From Stenopsyche tienmushanensis (taxonomy: Eukaryota > Arthropoda > Insecta > Trichoptera > Stenopsychidae), in contig WACJ01000184.1 of NCBI GenBank assembly GCA_008973525.1, forward strand, positions 558,001 to 622,000: a stretch of 64,000 nt of DNA, in the 5' to 3' direction. The notes under the pieces are model-generated. The model did not search any database. It was not told the DNA's origin and was given only the letters and a program-made list of their open reading frames with translations. Within the stretch, counting starts at the first letter, position 1; each line of letters begins with the position of its first letter. Positions 22,954-33,659 of the stretch are shown here, piece after piece. A program made the translations under genes and the position numbers.

Positions 22954-23139
22954 TAGAGTGGAACCTCGATTATCCCGATTGTTCAAAATAAAGCAAAAAT
23001 ATAGAATTTGCTGATTTGCCCGTGGAGAATTGTGTCAACTTTTGCTCACGTATGTGATGGATTGCATATTACGAAGTTTACTAATTGTTTAATATCAGAA
23101 GATGGAAGCTCAAAGCTCAAAGTTATGATACAAATCAGG

Positions 23140-24310
23140 AAATACAGAAGTTGAAGAATATATTTTTATGTGGTTCATACAAAGGCGATCAACTGGATAG
23201 CCAATATCTGGTTCATTTTTGTGTGAAAAGGCAATATTTTTCAATACAAAATTAAATGGAGATTCCACCTTTAAAGCAAGTTCGAGCTGGTCTTGAAAAA
23301 TTCAAAGGACGACATGGTATCAGGGAACATACCTTCAACAAATACGTGCATTAACACATTGAAGCTATTTGTGGAGAAGGAAAGATTCGACGGAAAATTT
23401 ATATGAAATGCTGATGAGACCGGCTTAAATTGGAAAAATTCAAATATAATATGCCCGAAGTAACATTAAACATCGAGTGTTTCGTGATTAAAACTCGCAA
23501 AATTCCCGATTTTCCGACAAATTATTTATTTCCGTCGTTGCAAGTGAATATTTATATAATATAATACTTTGACGCGATTCGTAATTATATTACGGAGGAA
23601 TACAAAAATTCTAAATCCCGTATCTATTATATTTCATATCGATATTCCCATTATTAGAGTCGAGGTGTAGTAAATACATCACCGGAATTTCAAGGGGTTA
23701 CGTTTACTAATCACGGGATTCATGAGCACCTAAAACTATCCGGATTGTATTCTCTAGTAGAGAACATATCACTACAATGGTGTATGCAAAATATCAAAAG
23801 CCGTCCGGTTGAATATAATCATCAGAGTAAAACCTGGATGAAAATAATGAAGAAACAGTTATAAGCTTCCACAAGAAAAATAAATTAAAAGATTGTTGCT
23901 ACATTGAAGCTACATGGTTGGAATTCTTTAAAAGATCATTTGTAAGCTTCAGTATCGCATTGGTATCTAATATAAGAGATATTGTAAAAGCAATAGCATA
24001 AATTTCTATATGTGCTGAATGAGTGTTTAAATTGCGATACAAACGATCCTGGATTCCAAATTGTGAATGATATGAAAACGATTAAAGGATTATCTGCCTC
24101 GAAAGAATAAGGTCGAGAAGACTAAGAGATTCGCAAGGGTGAAGATATTGGTCCTATACAATCTGAAGCTTTTCAGTATTTAAAAATCGCCATGAAATGG
24201 CTTGAGAACCGAGAAGACTGCAATTCAGGGCAGCTCATATATCTGAAGAGTATTCGCGATTTGGCAGCTTTTAAAAGAAAAGCTCGTTGTTTTCCCCAAT
24301 TAGGTCCGGA
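23140..24310 (+). pseudogene. Tigger (CENP-B-like) transposase pseudogene
   Basis: In order, the plus strand codes a CENP-B-type helix-turn-helix (about 23150-23330: WFIQRRSTG, PISGSFLCEKAIFFNTKLNG, FKASSSW, then KFKGRHGIRE), then ADETGLNWKN with the first catalytic aspartate (about 23408-23434), and near the end the typical C-terminal helix region (AFQYLKIAMKWLENREDCNS, about 24160-24225, followed by LIYLKSIRDLAAFKRKA). Several stops and frameshifts interrupt it, and the section with the second and third catalytic acids is replaced by unrelated sequence. The intact protein would bind the terminal repeats and move the element through a DDE mechanism. Confidence 0.75.
23490..23755 (+). repeat. 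Shared segment S inside Tigger copy A
   Basis: This stretch (AAAATTCCCGATTTTCC, ...TTACGGAGGAATACAAAAAT, ...GAGTCGAGGTGTAGTAAATA) is closely similar to 53371-53580 (+) and 56735-56925 (-). Its last part (GGTTACGTTTACTAATCACG, GGATTCATGAGCACCTAAAA) matches 56470-56520 (-) after an internal deletion. It interrupts the DDE domain and is not itself transposase-like. Confidence 0.7.
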
Positions 24311-24329
24311 TAATCGAGGTTCTACTGTA

Positions 24330-24535
24330 ATACATTAAGACTTGAAAAATTGCCTCTAAGAAATTGGTAAAAAATGTAATATTATAGAAAATACTGAAGA
24401 AAAACAGCAAAGAGGAAGAGGAAAATAAAATATTAATGAATTTTAAGATTTCGTGCCAAAAATGAAATTCCGCCGTTACAAAACGAAAATAGTTTCAATG
24501 AATAGGTTTCTTGCAGATTTGGGTAATTTATTAAA
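24330..24535 (+). repeat. Flanking duplication shared with 20238-20405
   Basis: See the entry at 20238. The similarity fades right after GCAGATTTGGGTAATTTATT in both copies. Confidence 0.65.
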
Positions 24536-26260
24536 AACAAATATGAAATGACTCATTTATAGGCAATGTGTACATCAAAAATACTTGCTGTTTTCTAAAT
24601 TTCAGGTCTTTTATAAAACTTGCAAAAGAAAATCGATCTATAATACTCGCATAAGTAATTTTCTTAATGCGGGCAATTCAAATTTTCACAGCTATTATAT
24701 ACCCGACACGTGCATTATATTTTGTCGCTCCACGCATAAATATGCTGGCACATGTCAAATAATAATGCCAAGGTTTATGCACAGAGTGCACAAGTCACAC
24801 TGCACGTGTATAAAGAATAATCCATGATATTTGTCATAATCCTCGCTTGATAAGCGCGACCATTTTGTACTGAAAATTTTTCAAAGTCGCTCCGATCATC
24901 CTTCTCATATTCTGCGAAGGACGACGTCTCATCCAGATACTTTTGACATAAGCAATGTACATTATTTCAGCCGGTTGTGTAAGAAGAAGGCACAACGGGA
25001 CTGTCAATATCACGTGAATGTCACAAGAAATGTAAACAAACCTGAAAATATGATGTTATTTCAGATGGAAAATTAAAAGAATTTTATTAATAGTCGAAAT
25101 TATTTGGTCTCATTTAAATTTTGATCGGGATTCAAACGATTTCGTAAGCATTTGCTGAATAACTATCCTTAATTGGAAGTATTAATTTGATTTAAAATTA
25201 ATTATAATGTGAAATATTGAATGATATAATATCGTCCAGTGCTTTAAAATTTTAATTAAATCCATCAAAACGAATCCTTATGGATTTTGAAAGTCACATA
25301 AGAATTTGCATTTCAAATCAATCACAAATGCTATGTAACGTAATAAACAGCCTTATACAATGGAAAACCAAAGATGTATTCTAAAAATATAACATTGTTA
25401 AATGAAATCAAATAATATTTAATTAAAGTTGACTTATGAAGGAGGTTTTATAACGTCGCGGACGTTTGATACATTTCCATAACATATTTGTTTGGCTTTC
25501 TGCAAGGACTCTATTTATGTAATCCAGTTGAATACCGATTTCTTTTAATAGATATTAATTTTGACTACAATATTCGCTTTGCAATATGCCTCATAACAAT
25601 ATTTTCCTTATATACCTGGTCTGTCAGCCAAAATATTGTTACGAATAAGAAGGAAAATGTTTATCTCATATAATATTTTTCATCCCATTTTCTTTATATT
25701 TATGCAAACAACCTATTATATTTCTCATAAAATGTTGATTTCATGATAAACAAGTTAAATATATCCTTCTTGATCACAAATTATCCCATGAATTATCTGG
25801 ATTAAAGATTATGGTTCAAATTTGCCGTAAAAAAAACCGCTAGAAACGATAAAAATATTGTTTAATAATAAATTTAATTCTAAATTATCTTATGCATCTT
25901 ATCAATTTTGCGTGTGTATGTTTTTCTTAAATACTTAAAAAAATATACATGTTCAATCATATCAAAGTTCAAACTGAAAGAATGTAAATATTATAGGTCA
26001 TAAAAATTATGAAATTTTGTTTATGTCTGATGTGCTTGACCAAATTCACTTCAACAGAATCATAGCGAGAGTTTTAATTAAAATCTGAATTTATTTGATC
26101 TTTTGTAAAGACATAAATGACGAAATGAAAATATCATCATTGTATCATACGATAATCACAATTGTAACCTAATCATCATGTTACGTAGACTTATCTTGAG
26201 CAATGCATCAAAATAAGTCATAAACCATGGATAATAATGCAGTTATTTAACTAACATACT
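24536..26260. other. No recognisable gene
   Basis: Short ORFs at 24585-24827 and 25488-25673 (+) have no recognised domain. AT-rich sequence without visible transposon ends. Confidence 0.45.
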
Positions 26261-26261
26261 A

Positions 26262-26445
26262 CTCAATAAGTTCATGGGATTTTTTAAAGAAGAGATTGCG
26301 AAAAAAACATCCCAAATGAAGAAGAAAAAGTTTATTGGGAAAAAATCTATTTCGACAACCTTTACACTTACGACTTAGGGCCTATGTGTGAAACGTAGCA
26401 AAAGACCCCCCTAATCCCCAAAAAAATTAGCTAGTCCATGTACAA
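26262..26445 (+). mobile_element. Chimera of mariner left end and inverted SPDLTPLD-type end
   Basis: It starts with the mariner terminus TACTCAATAAGTTCATGGGA and runs directly into EEIAKKTSQMKKKK, the segment before the LFHQD motif of mariner transposases. From about 26335 it matches, in inverted orientation, the outer 150 bases of the element at 40263 (ATCTATTTCGACAACC..., AGGGCCTATGTGTGAAACGT, TCCATGTACAAAA). Two relics are fused and both are truncated. Confidence 0.55.
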
Positions 26446-26449
26446 AAAT

Positions 26450-26715
26450 ATAATGAATACAAACTATTCATTATATTATTTTATTTTATAGAATATTATT
26501 TTAGGCACTTTTAAAACTTGTCTCGAAAGAATTTAATTAAAAAAATCACACTAACATATTTCTTAAAATTTAGCACGTGGAAGTAAAAATCCTCTTTAAT
26601 GCTATGAAAATTAGAGTGCCAATTTTTTTTTTTAAATATAGCGTTTGAAATATTTTTGATTTACGCAATGGTATTTATAAATCATAAAAATTCGCATAAA
26701 TCATGGCATAACATA
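26450..26715. other. No recognisable gene
   Basis: Short AT-rich interval between two transposon relics. Confidence 0.5.
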
Positions 26716-28658
26716 TACAGGGTGCGGCAGGGAAACTACCTTATGATGTATGTAGTTTCCTTATCACACTATGTATTACTGTCATTGATTACCTTAATTT
26801 AAAAATTCTCCTCCCCCCAAAAAACCAACAAAACATACAAATATTGGTATTAAATTTTTACATACATTTTGAAATATGTTCATGTTTAATTTTTCTATAA
26901 GCTATAAGGCTATATGTCTTTGGATTACCCATTTAAAAAAAGCTCGAACAAATAACTTAACAGCTGATAAATTGCAGATATGCTTTTTATAAATATCAAA
27001 TATCCTGTCAGAAGCAAATCAATATTTTATTAGGGCATTAAAAAGACGCGTATCCACCTTATTTTGAAATACTATCAGAATACAATGGAAATTTGATAAT
27101 AAATTATCAAAAAGTTGTCGAATCATAGGGGAAGGGTTGTGAAGCCATTGAAATATTTCGTTTCATTCATGATAATCAAAAACAATCCATTACTTTATAT
27201 CATGTTCTGAGAAATTACAATGAATATTTTTTATTGAAATTTGATCATTTTACTAGAATGGTGAATGAATATTTTTCAATTGAATAATGTCGAAAATATT
27301 TTATTACCAGTCCGATTGATATCATTGTTTATAAATTCGCTAAATATTCCAGATCATTCATAAATTTTCCATCTATATGAAATCCTTCGAAGAATGCTTA
27401 ATGCCAATGTCGAGTTGTGTTTATCTTTTCACGTCTGAATGAACTTAAAAAAGGACACATCTGATCCTTTGATTTACTCCAAAGTACAAATCAAAGGCAT
27501 TCCATCGATTTAACAGCTGCACTTTTTGATCGTCTTGAGAGCACACTTACAAAAATTAAATAATTCGATGGATGGACATATAGACATTTCCGCTAATAAA
27601 TACTTTTTTTATTGTTTGAAAATCATATCCTCCAGTGATTGAAGAATTTAAAGCTTTACTTTGATGCATCACAAAGTCTTTTAAAGCCAATTCGCAGAAT
27701 TTCCATCGGAATTTACGCGAAAGTATATAAAGGATGCAGAACAGCTGTTTCTTTCAGTTTATTTGAAAATCGCTAAAAATATAGGAATCGGTGTCAAACA
27801 TCAGAGCATTTATTGTCCCATAAATTTTCCTTGTAGAGCATCGCTTTATTACAATGTAAATTAGTTTCAAATTGCGCATAAAAATGATTTCTTTATTAAG
27901 AACTCTAAATAAATTCACCTAAATACATCTGGATGCTTTATAAAATTCATTAGGTAACGAATAAAATTCTGTACAATAACAACATAATTAAGTCAATTTT
28001 CCTATTATAGGCGGAAACTATTTGTCTGTTTCTGTCATGGATCAGAAAATTTGTCATGGTTTAGAATAATTGCGTAAAGCTCCTGGTTTTCCCGTGGACT
28101 TATATAAGCCCCGTTATATAAAAAATAGGGGAAGGATAGTGAAAATATTGTTCTTTGGTATCTTCTCACTCCCTACAAATTAAACGTATTATGCCATACC
28201 GAAAATAAATAAATTCTCAAGGACTCTAAATCTTCTATCATGATGATGTTGTCACAACAGAAACAATGCTTATGCATAATAATTTATTGTGGCATTATAT
28301 AAATATTTTTTAATTTGTCGAATATTTTAGATGATTTCCATACAAAAGTATTCATAGAATTATCAACCGTAATAAATTGATTTAAATCCAGTATATATTT
28401 ATTAGATTGACTTGAAGAAGACGTATTTTCATGACCATATTTTACATTCTTAATAATCATTCAATGAGATATGGTTTGGAATTTTCGACAAAATAAATAC
28501 AATCTATTTGTTCTTCGTTATTAATTCTCTATAAAAAGTGCAAAATAACATTGTGCTGGAAAAATGTATTACATTAATAACGAAACAAATGTCACTGTCA
28601 GACTTACCATATTGTAAATTGTTCAGATATTTTGAAAGCACAAACAGTATAAGAGACA

Positions 28659-29285
28659 CAGTAGACTCTCGATTATCCGGGATAATGCTAGGGAGGAAGG
28701 ATATGGATTACTAGAAAACATACATAATCCAATTCATCAAATTTCTACTGGGTTTCGAGAAAAAATATGTACGAGTTTATTAAAAAACATCTGTATTTTT
28801 TGTGTGTTTTTAAGATTTTTTAAACAAATTTCTAATATTACTTCGAAATTTCTCAATGCTATTATATCATTATATTCAAATCCTCTTTGTTCAGCATAAT
28901 CTAGCAATATTTTACGCCGTTTTATGACTAATGCAGTCACTAGTATCTTTGTCACTAGTATTTATGGGTTAGATCAAAGATTAGGGGGAAAAAATTGCAA
29001 TCATAGGTTCATCAGTTGTTTTCAATATGCTTTCGTTCACACGAGAAGGAGCATTATCTAATAAAAATAACCTTATTTTTTAAAAAATCTAACACCTCTG
29101 GATTCGATTTCTTTTAATCAATCTTCAAAAATCTGCCTGTTTATCCATGCTCTTTTTTGGCTATTAAAATCGAGTGGTAGACTTTTAATTAGGGTTCCCT
29201 TGTTTCTTGTCACCCCGGGTTCTTTTTAACAATCTTACTCTCGCTGTAATAAGCTTTCTTAAACTCTATTATCCGGTTGTTTTAA
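28659..29285 (-). mobile_element. Tigger/pogo relic, third family member
   Basis: The end CAGTAGACTCTCGATTATCC lies at 28659-28678, with the transposase read toward it on the minus strand. On the far side, CTCTATTATCCGG near 29265 may be a decayed opposite end. If so, the copy is an internal-deletion derivative of about 0.6 kb nested inside the 3.66 kb element. Confidence 0.6.
28737..29230 (-). pseudogene. Tigger transposase DDE and C-terminal fragment
   Basis: Minus-strand frames give KQIFEDWLKEIESRGVRFF, then after a frameshift LLDNAPSRVN (the second catalytic aspartate motif, about 29060), and the tail LLDYAEQRGFEYNDIIALRN followed by KNTQKIQMFF (about 28900-28780), a typical Tigger C-terminus. 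The DNA-binding domain is absent. Confidence 0.65.
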
Positions 29286-29639
29286 CCCTTATTTAAAACC
29301 CCATAAATACAAATCATACATCGTTTCGACATGTATAATAAAACGTTAATTCTTTACCAAAAATAAGTAATGCTGTATTACTATTTTAATAATTATATAT
29401 TACTCTATGTATCTAGTTAATAAAGCACCAATATGTTTAAATGTAGCTTTATTAAATTATGAAAAACAACACTAAATATATATTTGGGGAAAAAAACAAC
29501 CAAAAATGAGATCTTTTCGTAAACTACTATCAAAATATATGTTTTTCTTAATAAATCTAAATTCAAATGATCGATTATTATTGTTTTCATCACATAAATT
29601 TATAAACAACAGTATTTTTGTATGGATTTAGGAACTAAT

Positions 29640-30304
29640 AACAAGATCGACAGACATTAAACTTATGTTCGCCGCAAAGTGGCTTTTTGCATTTGTGACA
29701 TTGCGACTTTGTCATCCTGTTTTTTATACAAATATTCGGAACAATATCGACGTTTTTTGATTTTTGGTTGATGATTGATACTTCAGAATATTTTTCGATG
29801 GGTGGGCAATAAATCTGTTATATTTTGGCGTAAATTACACTTCAAAGTCAGTGCAGCTAATCTCTTTTCCATCCAAGGTAATGATAATACAGAACTCAAT
29901 TTTTGCATGTATTTTTTTCTAATTACTGATTTTCATACTTTTTAATCATATTTTGACAGTAAATTATGTAGGAGTTAACAAGAGCCATGTTTAGAAGGCC
30001 ATAAAATATCGCCATTGGCCATCTATTGTGTTTTGTAACTACATGTCATTGAGGAACACATCGAAGGTGTCAACCCCTCCTTTTGTTTTGTTATAAAATA
30101 AAATTATAATTTGCAGTATATTGATGTACTGTTTGGGTTTCATTGACATATTCATTCTTCAAGTCGCTCTGAATATCCTCTTCGAATACCTCATCCTCCG
30201 AAGCACTATCAGAATCTTCTGGACTATAATCGTCTTCATTTTGTAAAATATTCTCGATATCAGAGAGATAAGACCATTCCTCGAGAGCTCCTGACCTGTG
30301 TAAT
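29640..30304 (-). pseudogene. piggyBac-like transposase, internally deleted
   Basis: The minus strand codes, in order, an acidic N-terminal region (WSYLSDIENI, then EDDYSPEDSDSASEDEVFEE, about 30285-30180), then without the central catalytic domain the hallmark KGGVDTFDVFLNDM (about 30095-30052), then after a frameshift NRWPMAIFYGLLNMALVN (about 30041-29988), and finally a cysteine-rich C-terminal domain CHKCKKPLCGEHKFNVCRSC (about 29705-29645), which in piggyBac binds zinc and recognises the element ends. A stretch of several hundred residues with the catalytic aspartates is missing between the first and second blocks, and stops occur between blocks, so it cannot be active. Confidence 0.8.
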
Positions 30305-30379
30305 ATAACATCTCTTTAGAGTTATGAAGCTTCTTCATTCATTTTTAAAATAAGGTAATTTCCCTACCGCACCCTGTAG

Positions 30380-33300
30380 CAACCCAAAATGCAAAATTTT
30401 CAGGTTTTTCCAGTAGATCTTACATTTTTTCAATCTTCATATATGGATATAAATAATTAAATTTTAAACTAAATACTCTTACGCTTTAATCGTTCATTCA
30501 AATTTTAGTGGTATATTTTAGGATTTTTTGAGCGATTCCCGGTGCATTTGTCAACACAAACATGTCTTTGAGGCTACCTGAATATTCTTAGCGATCTGGC
30601 ACACAATTTCTACGTGCCAAGATGTAGAATTAGAAGAAAACATGATCTATTCCGATTTTCTTTTTCAAAAAAAATAAATAAAGTATTTTAGTAATTTGTT
30701 CCCGCAACGTCTTTTTACAGACCCGCGATTATTTTTCGAAGAGGTTAAAATATATGGCATGCGTAAATATTTTTAATTCATCTTAAAATAAATTGATCAG
30801 GTAAGATGGTTAACATTTTATAAGATAGATCAAAAGTATTCGAAAGAGTGGTGATTTCATAAATCTACGCAGAATGTAAAAACATACAGATTAATTTTAA
30901 ACATCCTCATTATCAAACATAACTATCATGTAATTTTATACGAAAGTCTAATAATTTAATTCACAAAATATAATTTGTCATTTCATATGTGAAAACGTAA
31001 CACAAATCTCTAAATATTATAAATTATTCATATTTGGCAAATATTTTAAAATTTAAATGGTGGATATATAATGATATAATTATTATAGTTTTGACCTACT
31101 TAGCTAGTATAAAATAAACTTCTTCATAACGAGTGGAACCAATTCCTCTGAAATTTATATTATTATTTGCCTGTATTCGTGGGTATCTTTGTACATGGTT
31201 TCATAATGGTGGTTTGCTCTTTAAACTTACAATAAACAGTTGATGGCATAGTATAACAACGCTCCCCGGTAAGTTTTAATAAGCAACCCACTCGATTTTA
31301 GCTTAACAAAGATGCTCTATGAAAATATTGCAGTTAGAGTACAAAATCGTCCACTTGAGATATATTGTGTGGGTGTTTTTTTTTAAATTTATTTTGTTTG
31401 ATATTTCGCAGTTGCAGTAAATATGTCGCAAAAAACTTCGCTCATTATTGCGGGAAAACGGAGCTGATTTTCACACAAATTCTTCATAATATTTTTTTAT
31501 ACGTAACGATACCAGATCAAAGAAATCTACGAAAAATGTTATGAAATATCGAGAATGTTTCTTATACTTCAAAGACGCTTTTATGCTTAGATGTTTTTTC
31601 CTCAATCGTCGAAACACAATGTGCTTCGTTAAGGGTGGTACAATTAATTAATATCCATCTAGGGGGTTTCATGGTACAATAAAATTCACAGACAATTTCG
31701 ATTCGTTTAAAATGCTTACATAATATGCTCTCTGATGTCATTGGAAGCCTTAAAATTGCGCTTAATTAATTTTGTTTGTTGGCATATTTTGTAACAAATA
31801 TCCCCTTAAAAAAATGACGCAAATATTATTCAATTGGCGTCAGATGATTACTTAATTATTTTTTTAAAGATTTTGTCAAAAACTGTATACATTTTTTTAC
31901 GATCGCTAACAACATCAGCGCAATGATTTCGATTGCTGCGAAATTTCGATTGTGAATCATTTGGTAAATGAGCTCCGGAATGCATTGAACCGTTGCTCAA
32001 ATTTCAGTGGGTGGAATCTTTTAATGTTCTCAGAAGATAATCAAATATTCCAGCAAACTTAATATACATTTAAAAATGTTTTATTGCGTGTTTAATGAGG
32101 GTAAACACTTTCTGACAAACAGGGTTGAATCACTCGAGCGCTTCTTTGAAGTGAGCATTCTTTGGATGCTGGACAATGATCTAAAAGCGCGCCATTGATC
32201 CTTTAAATAAATTCAATATACATTTTAATGACGCCCGAAATAAATTGAATTTATTTTAGGCTCTGCTGAAAATGTGACGTTGTTTTAGTATGCAAAGCGA
32301 GTCTTTATTTAATATTATTGATTGTGATTTCAAGGAAACTATTGGGGCTTACTATCGGTGGGAAGTTTATTAGGGATTCGCATATAGAATAAATTTGAAC
32401 AATGGGATCTGTTCGATGGTAATTTACCATTGGGAAATTTTGTCATAATTGAATTAAACAATGTAGTCTAAACAATAATATATTGGATAAATATTAAAAA
32501 TAAAAAAAATCGTAATCGATGAGTAGTAATTAATTACTATTTACAATTGGACACATTTGACCCGGCTCCATTATGCAATATTCATATCATAGATGAAAGC
32601 CGAACATAAGCAAATTGATCAGAATTATGAATTTTGGTAAAAGCATTTTTATTAATTTTATTACATTATTGCGTCATTATTTTATCGTTATTTTATTATT
32701 CAATTTTTGATATTCAAGCGGATATAAATATAATTCATTCTGCATAATTCCAAGAATTATTACTTTTCAAACGTTCGTTGATCATAGAAAAAGCCTCAAA
32801 AAGCCCTAAAAGAGGATGGAGAGGCCACAAGATCTGTGTCTCCAATTGGTCCGCTTTTCGGACCGCTGATGTGATGAATGAGTGCCTCGCGATCGGACGC
32901 TATATTTGAACGTCTATAGAACGATTACGAACTCTTATTACAAAACGAAGTTGATGGTCACCCCTTCATATTATTTTCTGCCCTAAGGGGAAAAATACAT
33001 GTTTTTTAAAAAATGTTTTAGAGGTTGTATGGCCACTTAACTATGAATCCGGGTTATTAATTCTGGTATATTTATTATTCTATTTTTTTTAACCCATATA
33101 AGAACCACCCTAATGTACACTATATACAGATGTTTTTTTTACAAAATTTCCTGATCGAGCTATACTTAGTATTCCTTAAATTTTATTTATTTATCTATTT
33201 AAGTCCACTTTCCGGGAATAAAAATAAATGTTAAAGAAGTGTATTTTACCTTAAATAATTTTAAGCTTGCGACCATGAATTTATAATATAAATAAGGAAG

Positions 33301-33460
33301 TTAAATAAATAAATTCTGTTCTTCGTGTCAAAAAAAAAAAATCAAATTATTAAACCAATATGAATCATTCGCTATATCAAAGTGCTTCTCAGACTTAATA
33401 ATTTATACATGGAACATACGACATATTAATTCATGAAATTGTGAGAAATAAGGGACTCTT
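30380..33460. other. No recognisable gene
   Basis: About 3 kb of AT-rich DNA without any domain, terminal repeat or ORF longer than expected by chance. Confidence 0.5.
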
Positions 33461-33461
33461 T

Positions 33462-33600
33462 GTACTCCAGAAAGCCCTTTCCGTTAAAATTAAAAAAAGG
33501 TCACCTCGAGTCAATGTTTCCCGAAAAAAACTGCTTTCAATACGTTGTAGAGTGAGTGTTACTACCACTAGAGTCATACTACCTTCCATATCGAGCCAAA
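33462..33600 (+). repeat. Fragment of the RTE-associated repeat
   Basis: CCAGAAAGCCCTTTCC and the following AAAAAAGGTC, and further on ACCTTCCATATCGAG, match the reverse complement of 43850-44000. In the shared frame both code F..QKALS.(K/R)IKK, so this may be a decayed coding piece of the same retroelement. Confidence in the family name is low. Confidence 0.45.
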
Positions 33601-33659
33601 AATAAGATGAATGTAAGTATGATATAGACGGATAAGAATTCATGAAAGCCAAAAGTAAT

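Larger units (their letters stand above)
22954..24329 (+). mobile_element. Tigger/pogo element copy A, both ends present
   Basis: The left end TAGAGTGGAACCTCGATTAT and the right end ATAATCGAGGTTCTACTGTA form an inverted repeat of about 22 bases, each with TA at the outer edge, as expected for pogo-type elements. The interior of 1.38 kb carries a decayed transposase on the plus strand and a foreign 265 bp segment at 23490-23755. The length is shorter than a full Tigger (about 2.3 kb or more), so part of the gene is deleted. Confidence 0.8.
26716..30378 (-). mobile_element. 3.66 kb element with 29-base ends holding a piggyBac transposase relic
   Basis: The left end TACAGGGTGCGGCAGGGAAA-CTACCTTAT is matched at 30350-30378 by the reverse complement of TACAGGGTGCGGTAGGGAAA-TTACCTTAT, two differences in 29 bases. 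The minus strand from the right end carries the N-terminal and C-terminal parts of a piggyBac transposase. The flanks show TA, not the TTAA expected of piggyBac. A Tigger relic (28659-29285) lies within. The interval 26745-28650 has no recognisable content. Confidence 0.6.
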
